From contig MNCI01000808.1 in NCBI GenBank assembly GCA_015680685.1, forward strand, positions 578,413-642,412: a stretch of 64,000 nucleotides of DNA, read 5' to 3'. A program made the translations under genes and the position numbers. Under the pieces are notes generated by a model. That model made no database searches. It worked only from the letters and a program-made list of their open reading frames with translations, and was not told the DNA's origin. Positions 58,323 to 64,000 of this stretch are shown here, one piece after another. The DNA comes from Gnetum montanum (Eukaryota > Streptophyta > Gnetopsida > Gnetales > Gnetaceae). Within the stretch, counting starts at the first letter, position 1, and every line of letters begins with the position of its first letter.

Positions 58323-59931
58323 TATAGCCACCGAAAATGTCAATGGGTGGAAAACACCGAGGGGTCATCGGTCGGTGATAGTCTCAACCCTATATCTGCA
58401 AAAGGGTCGTGCTGGATAAAATGGAAACGAGGCACCATGAATGGTCTGGTTGATCAGAAAGGGACTTAGTCGGTGTCTATATAACCTTTTGCAACATGTA
58501 ATTTGAAAATGAGGCTGATAACGCAAAGTAATGTTTAAATGTAAAAGAGACAAAAAAATGTAAAATGCAATGGTAAATAGAAGACAAAGTAAAATGTAGT
58601 TAGAAAAATGCACTGCTTCAAAGCTTACAAACTTGCTCTGTCAAAATGGATATAGTCGGTTACACAACGCTGAGAAATGCAGAGATCCCGAAGGTAACCA
58701 AGATGTGTAGAGCAAGACGACTATGCACTTCAATGTGGGCTTAGAAGTTAACAATGCAAAGTACTACCAAGGTGGTAGAATAGGGCAGAACCAAAGGCCA
58801 ACTATTTATAATGTCAAAATAGAAAGCTTACAATGCTCAAGGTTACAATGCCAGCCCTTTTGTTTGTTAGCCAACAAAATTGTTAGATGACCAGAATGCC
58901 AAAAAAGTGTCAAAGTGTCCAAAATTCATAAAAATTCCTTTGAACGTTGCTCGCTGGGGTATTTATAGGACCAAGGGCACGCGAAAGGAATGGTTTGGAT
59001 GCCACGTTACTTGGGCCCACGTTGACTTGTCTGTGCTGCACGTGCCTACATGACTATTGGACATGCATGACCATTGTAATTATGATCCTGCCATGCTGTA
59101 ATTGCGAGCCTGCCATGCCATAATTGCACCGTCAGTGTCTAGAGATGTGTGCCAATGGTGCAATTAGGTGAAGTGCATTGATGTCACACAACCACCCATC
59201 ATGCTTTGCTATGCTTTGTAGCGTAGCATGTTCGACGTAGCGTAGCATCTTGTCACGTGTTTCGCTACATGTGTGTTGCATGTTTGCTACGCTATGCTAT
59301 GCTATGTAGCGTAGCGTAGTGGCTAGCCTTAGTCCTAAAAACTTTGCCAATCTACAAACTTTGCCTACTGCAAAACTTGCGAACTTGCTGATCCTACCCT
59401 TTGAGTTAGCTTCTGTCACCTCCATAGAATTGCTATGACACGCTACACCATGTAGCTCAGTGTAGCGTAGCAGCAAACATGGTCCGCCGCTTTCTAACAG
59501 AAGGAGACATTGCCGAAGGACTTGAAGTTGGGAGAGGGGACCAACCATATAGCTTTTTCCACATTGTGCTATGCCATATAGCATAGCGTGGCACTTTGCT
59601 TCCGCAAACGTCTTTCGAAGTTTGCCATGCTACGTAGCGTAGCGTAGCATAGCCAAACTTCTTAACTTAGAAAACTTGCTGGAACGTTTTACGTGTTCTA
59701 AGCATCGCCAATAGTTCCACGTGTCGCTCCTAAGTGCATGGTTGGTTAGGTGAACTGTTTAGGTGGGCAGGCTAGAGAATTTGTTTAGCCTGTTGACACC
59801 TAGGGTAGAAAACTTGCCGAATTGAACAGTTTGAGAATCAGATCATCCATCTCCTGAAGAGCTGCCGTGACGTTGTGCAAGCTGCAAAGGCCTGGTGAAG
59901 CAAGCATGCCTTTCGATTTTGAGGTGTTTCA
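58323..59931 (-). repeat. 5' LTR of element X
   Basis: 1,609 bp, tatagccaccgaaaatg...gaggtgtttca, pair of 29528-31118. Minus-strand TATAAATA at 58970-58977. Self-complementary gctacgcta / tagcgtagc words at 59219-59320, 59440-59470 and 59575-59655. Confidence 0.9.
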
Positions 59932-59936
59932 GTTTT

Positions 59937-60601
59937 ACTCTTTCAAAGTTAGAACTATTTCTGGATGCCTGCAGTAGAAGTCATAAAGTGAATGGATCTT
60001 TATTCAAGCATTGTGTACTTGAGCACACCTTGTATCTGGAAATAAAGATGAACTTTGTGATAAACCTTGCAACGTTCAAAATAGCTTAACTATTGCATTT
60101 AATGTTATTTACTATTATTTGATTCTCTCATTAGTTAATCAATGTTATTTCCATAGAATTATTAATTATCAACAAATTAGCACACTCGGCATGACCACTT
60201 CGAGCATACGTGGAACACTTGATAAACCAGTAATGATTAGCATTTCATAATCCTAGTAGTGTTACATTGGTTCATGATATGTCTGGAGATTTGGTAGGGA
60301 TGTTGGTGTTAGGATTTAATTAAACATTAGAGTTACAAAATCCCATTAGTTAACTAAATATTTTCGTTTCACTCACTTAGAAGACCAAGATAGAAAATAT
60401 AAAAAAAATAAAAAACCATATACCTCGAGTTTACTTAACCATACAATTGTGCCTTACAAGTAAGCTTGGGAAGAAAATGACTACATAACTCATCCTTGTT
60501 CTATGTAGGTACATAAGCACTTAATCCTTAGAGTTTAATTGGATCATGCATGAATGTTCATATTCGTATGGTTGGGCATAGGGGTACCTTGCCACTCATC
60601 A
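59937..60601 (+). repeat. 5' LTR of element E, second part
   Basis: Continues the LTR started at 29362, directly after the target-site copy GTTTT (59932-59936). It contains gatctttattcaagcattg, cattcgagc-like gaccacttcgagcatacgt and ends cactcatca. It aligns in reverse complement with the LTRs of element C. Confidence 0.75.
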
Positions 60602-60602
60602 T

Positions 60603-60620
60603 TAGCACCGTTGCCAAGGA
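60603..60620 (+). other. Primer-binding site of element E
   Basis: TAGCACCGTTGCCAAGGA, 14 of 18 to TGGCGCCGTTGCCGGGGA, all differences G-to-A. One base after the LTR end. Confidence 0.85.
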
Positions 60621-60735
60621 TTTCTTTGTTTGTGTGCTGATTAGAACTTAGGAAATCCTTCCATCATTGGAATGAACCCTTAAGATTAACTATCCTACAA
60701 TCATCAAAAAAGGGTACTCCACTAAGTAATCAATC

Positions 60736-63245
60736 ATGTCTCATTCTTCTTATGAGAGTTCTTCACTAACTAGGTCTGATACCATGAACAATTAGAGATA
60801 GGGTGTACAAGATGATCCGCCAGTGCCCCAACAGTTTTACGTCATATACACTCATCCCAATGAGTATGTACTAGAATTTACCTTTATCCTCCATCAGGAT
60901 GAATAGTTGTGATGGCATGATTTAGAAGGTAACATAGTGTTACCTCCCAATCACTCAATCTCGGGCATGCTTCTTCATGCTCTCACATGAATTGGTATGC
61001 AACACTTACAGTCAAAGTACGTTGTGCATGAGCAAGATTTGAGATATTATCGACCCATAGAGGCACAACACCATAGGGAAAGTGATCTTAGGATGTCCCA
61101 TATGTCCTAGGTAAAAACAATGGTGGTGAACTTGTCTTGGGAGGTTTTCCACGAAATGATGTTCCTCTATTTGACTTTAGTTAAAGAGTTGGGTATTAGA
61201 ATCTTCACTCAACTATTCATAACCCAAGTTCTGGTACTAATGGACACAAAGGGTTTGGAAAAGGAACACGAACACATGACAATGATGGAAATCATGATCG
61301 TAATCATGACCAAGGTCACAACCACCAAAGAGAAGGTGGTAGATGTCAACATGGTGTCAATCCTTCTTCCTCTTCACCTTCACCATCTTCTTCCTCTTCT
61401 TCTTTGGGATCTAAACATAGTCACAAAGGGTGAGACCATGAGGACAATGGTAGGCGAAATAGAAATCACCAACAAAATAGTAGAGAAAGGGGGTGAGAGC
61501 ATTCCAAAGAGACACATCATGAAAGAATTGAGAGTAGGGAAAAACATAGGCATCATAGACTCCATAGGAAACATGTTCATGATGAACCCCTACTCACCAT
61601 ATAAATTATGTTCAATATAGAAAAGGTTGTTAGGATTCCAAAAAAGCACTAGAAAGATAGTAGGATCAAAATACTAGACATGAATAACATCCCACGATTT
61701 GAAGGGGTATACAATTGTGATCCTCAAAACCATTTATAAGCATTCCATGATGCATGTGCCTTGCAAAATATAGAAAATGAGTGGCAAAAGATAAAGTTGT
61801 TTCCATGGACACTGATCAAGGAATCAAAAAGCTATTACTAGTCCTTAGAATTGAAATCCATTCATCGATGGAGTACCATGTTGGAGCTATTTAACAATAA
61901 GTATCAAATGTACTCTCAAGTTTCCAACCTGCGTAAGCAAATCCAAGGATGCAAAGAAGAAGGAAATGAACCCTTGGATGCTACCATTGGCTAATATTAT
62001 TCATTATTACATCATTTCCCTAGCCATGGTTACTCACAAAAGGAAAAACTATGCCATCTTGTAGATGGGCTTAGGTATGAAACGTGAAGAACCCTTGGGA
62101 CTTATGCCCAAGGAAGACTATTCGAGCTTAGAGCTAATCAAATACAAAGATTGTTGGAGAAAGTTTCCAAGGAGGAAAATGAGTTAAGAAAAAGAGAAAG
62201 TGTGAAAGAGTACAATAGAGATCCTTCCCTCGAAAATAAGAAAATTAGATTTTGCAAAGATGAAGAAGAGTCATCACTTGATAAGATGGTGAATAGAAAT
62301 ACTTTGCCCATTCAAAAATTTGCATCAGAAGTATCAGCAAAGGTGGATCAAATGTGGGACTCCTTAGACAATAAATTTCAAACAATCCTAGAAATAGTAG
62401 AGGAGTCTAGAGAACAAAGTAGTGATCGAGAGAGAAGGAAAAAGAAAGAATCTAAGTATGCACATAACAAGGGTAAGGGTAAGGTTTCCGTTATTGAAGA
62501 GGTTGAGGATTTAGACATAGATAATAATGGTGGATGTGAGATTTTCCAATATGACCATCTTAAGAGATGTTTCCCAGTAGTGTCACATTTTCAAGAGTCT
62601 AGGGTGTATGTATTAAACCGATGATTAAATAGATGACAATCACCTAGAAGGTTATCTTATCCTCAAGGTAACCCAAGGTAGTTCCACCAACCCTTGACAT
62701 ATTATTTGAGTGGAGAAACACCATAACCAAATGAATAATATCAACAATGGTAACACCCACATTCATGGGAAATGCCACTACCACGTCAACAATACCCTTA
62801 CCGTCAACCTGACTCATACGGGTATTATATTCAGCAGCAGATCTCTCCACATGACTCTACCAGTCATAACACTCTTCAACCTTACTACAAAGCCCCTGAG
62901 TACTATAGAACTTCTTCTTCTTTTAGGGGTGATGCTCCACATATGCACTACCCTTCTCATCTATCTGCATGTCTTCCACCATCAACTCCATTACCACCTA
63001 CTCCAACTATGCAAGGCGAGCTTCCTACCTAGCTGCAGTAGCATAATGCTACAAGGGTTATTAATCTTCAACCTACTATTGGTTTAGACAAATGATCAAA
63101 GAGGATACCTTTCTTTAGAACCAATAGTCCAACCAAGTCCTTACAACCACAAGTGACTAATTATCAAAATGCCTCATCATTGATTGAATCTTTGTAGCTT
63201 CCGGGAACCAAAAGCTGCACTCAACACCCACTGTCATGTTAACTC
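60736..63245 (+). pseudogene. Element E gag
   Basis: Start at 60736 (MSHSSYESSSLT) after PBS and a ~115-bp leader. HPNEYVLEFTFILHQDE follows, then an Asn/His/Asp/Gly-rich part with SSSSPSPSSSSSSLGS near 61365-61410. The gag core is at 61680-62080 (NNIPRFEGVYNCDPQNHL, IKLFPWTLIKES, ELFNNKYQMYSQVSNLRKQI, HHFPSHGYSQKEKLCHLVDG). The best preserved part is open for 157 codons at 62151-62624: coiled coil-like KVSKEENELRKRESVKE, AKVDQMWDSLDNKFQTIL, basic ERRKKKESKYAHNKGKGK, then DHLKRCFPVV. A Pro/Tyr/Gln-rich tail (62772-63032) leads to protease. This is the least decayed gag of its family here. The 166-codon frame at 61120-61620 is partly the wrong frame. Confidence 0.8.
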
Positions 63246-64000
63246 ATGCCATCACTGATTGGATTAAAGTTGGCCATCTTCCTAGGAAATTCTCTAATCC
63301 TAGAAGTCCTTATTTATTTGCAAATTTCTGGAAATGAACCTTGTAAAGCTCTTTTGGATTCAAGTTTTGGTGTTAATTTGACCTCTCAGGAAATGCATAA
63401 AGCTTGGAACCTACCTATGCTAAAGAAGAGTAACATTCATTTAGAGTTTTCCGACCAGTCCATCACTGTTCTATTGGAATTAGTGGAGGACATTGTTACC
63501 ACTATTTATGGGTGGTTGTACTCAACCAATTCCTAGTGATCTAAGTCAACAACTAAAAACGGGACTTTCCAATCATAATGGGAAGAGCATGGCTAAGTGC
63601 GATTGATGTGAGCCTAGGAATACATTATCTTTCCCTAGAGATATCACAGGAAAATGCATTTGGGAAGATCAAAAAGAAGAAAGTTCCATGCATTGCATAT
63701 AGTGACACAGGGTGCAACTGCATGTAGAAGTCTTGGTTTATACAATTCTCAACATTGCTCGCATGAAACTAGTGTGCACACGTATCTAACATACAAAGAT
63801 GCCTATATACAGTAGCCATAAGATAGGAAGGCACCCATTGGCTGATAGCTAACCTAGAGAGCAATTCAACTTTATGCATGGAACCAACTGAGAGCTTGAC
63901 TTTTTCCTATATTGATAGCATAGATGCATTAGAGCAAGTCCATCACCAACTTCCAAGTACTGAAATCAAAGATATCAATTGGTGGAAGTTGGAAATCCCT
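63246..64000 (+). pseudogene. Element E protease and start of pre-RT linker (cut by window end)
   Basis: Reads MPSLIGLKLAIFLGNSLILE, VLIYLQISGNEPCKALLDSS and FGVNLTSQEMHKAWNLPMLK. The catalytic D-S-G is D-S-S (Gly lost). Then KSNIHLEFSDQSITVLLEL. The second conserved part, in a shifted frame near 63575-63715, is FPIIMGRAWLSAID, SLGIHYLSLEIS and KVPCIAYSDTGCN. The linker to RT continues to the edge (SIDALEQVHHQLPSTEIKDI). RT and integrase would lie to the right. Confidence 0.8.

Larger units (their letters stand above)
29528..59931 (-). mobile_element. Element X: giant composite Tat/Ogre-like retrotransposon (30.4 kb)
   Basis: Two ~1.6-kb LTRs in the same orientation (29528-31118, 58323-59931) flanked by GTTTT direct repeats inside the LTR of E. 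Minus-strand order: 5' LTR, leader, gag-protease copy 3, antisense gene copy 2, gag copy 2 (partial), LTR fragment, leader with an inverted gag piece, gag-protease copy 1, tandem array, antisense gene copy 1, tandem array, RT, RNase H, archaeal-type RNase H, integrase, tandem array, polypurine tract, 3' LTR. The archaeal-type RNase H and the gag-pro / RT-IN split are marks of the Tat/Ogre branch. LTRs differ at roughly one base in ten in the part compared by eye. No open polyprotein remains. Confidence 0.85.
29362..64000 (+). mobile_element. Element E: Athila/Tat-type retrotransposon, contains element X, runs off right edge
   Basis: The 5' LTR is in two pieces (29362-29527 and 59932/59937-60601) separated by element X, then PBS (60603), gag, protease and the start of the pre-RT linker up to the window end. 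The rejoined LTR is about 831 bp, agreeing with elements B/D and C. The insertion point is inside the B/D 3' LTR; the left target-site copy would be ATTAA (29357-29361). Confidence 0.75.

Noticed and set aside
61120-61620. 166-codon plus-strand frame as a Met/Thr-rich protein
   Set aside because: Wrong frame of the His/Asn/Ser-rich gag part; another frame gives SSSSPSPSSSSSS matching element C.
1-64000. tRNA, rRNA, organelle or bacterial genes
   Set aside because: No cloverleaf, rRNA core or prokaryotic gene structure was seen on reading both strands; a tRNAscan or rRNA search was not possible here.

Overview
This window looks like intergenic DNA from a large plant genome. I see no ordinary host gene outside transposable elements, no tRNA or rRNA gene and nothing prokaryotic. 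Nearly all of it can be assigned to decayed Ty3/gypsy LTR retrotransposons of the Athila/Tat type, nested inside one another. The species cannot be read from the sequence; a gymnosperm or a large-genome angiosperm would fit. One N at 53341, beside a 56-bp duplication, suggests draft-assembly sequence.

Layout. (1) Element A (1-3180, minus strand, runs off the left edge): gag, primer-binding site (PBS) and 5' LTR. (2) Element B/D (plus strand, 5' LTR at 3534): its gag is interrupted at 6428, its pol resumes at about 19477, a third ORF lies at about 25.9-28.6 kb, and its 3' LTR starts at 28865. (3) The interruption is a probable ~2.7-kb solo LTR (6428-6491 plus 16812-19476). Element C (6492-16811, minus strand) sits inside it, complete, with two LTRs and a perfect TGTGT target-site duplication (TSD). 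(4) Element E (plus strand) is inserted in the B/D 3' LTR at 29362 and runs off the right edge. (5) Element X (29528-59931, minus strand, 30.4 kb, GTTTT TSD) is inserted in the 5' LTR of E and is visibly more GC-rich than its surroundings. A, B/D, C and E share ~840-930-bp LTRs with TGATGA/TCATCA-type ends and a tRNA-Asp-type PBS one base after the LTR. All are dead: frameshifts, stops and lost catalytic residues.

X is the notable object. It is a Tat/Ogre-like element: gag-protease, RT, degenerate RNase H, archaeal-type RNase H, integrase. Between protease and RT, in antisense, it carries a six-exon gene (36837-41260). All five introns have GT..AG borders, and four of the five exon joins keep frame. 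The gene encodes a segment resembling an FCP1/NIF-type HAD phosphatase that lacks its catalytic Asp, then unrecognised regions, an acidic/basic stretch, a coiled coil and an acidic tail. Splice-like sites on the sense strand suggest the whole gene lies inside an intron of the retrotransposon's own pol, where Ogre elements are known to have a protease-RT intron. A second copy of the gene (from 49464, lacking promoter and exon 1), two further gag copies, an internal LTR fragment and an inverted, circularly permuted gag piece with a 45-bp flanking duplication make X a composite genome.

Related short tandem arrays lie after integrase, between RT and the antisense gene, and between that gene and protease. 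A palindromic GCTACGCTA-type motif is scattered through the LTRs and introns of X.
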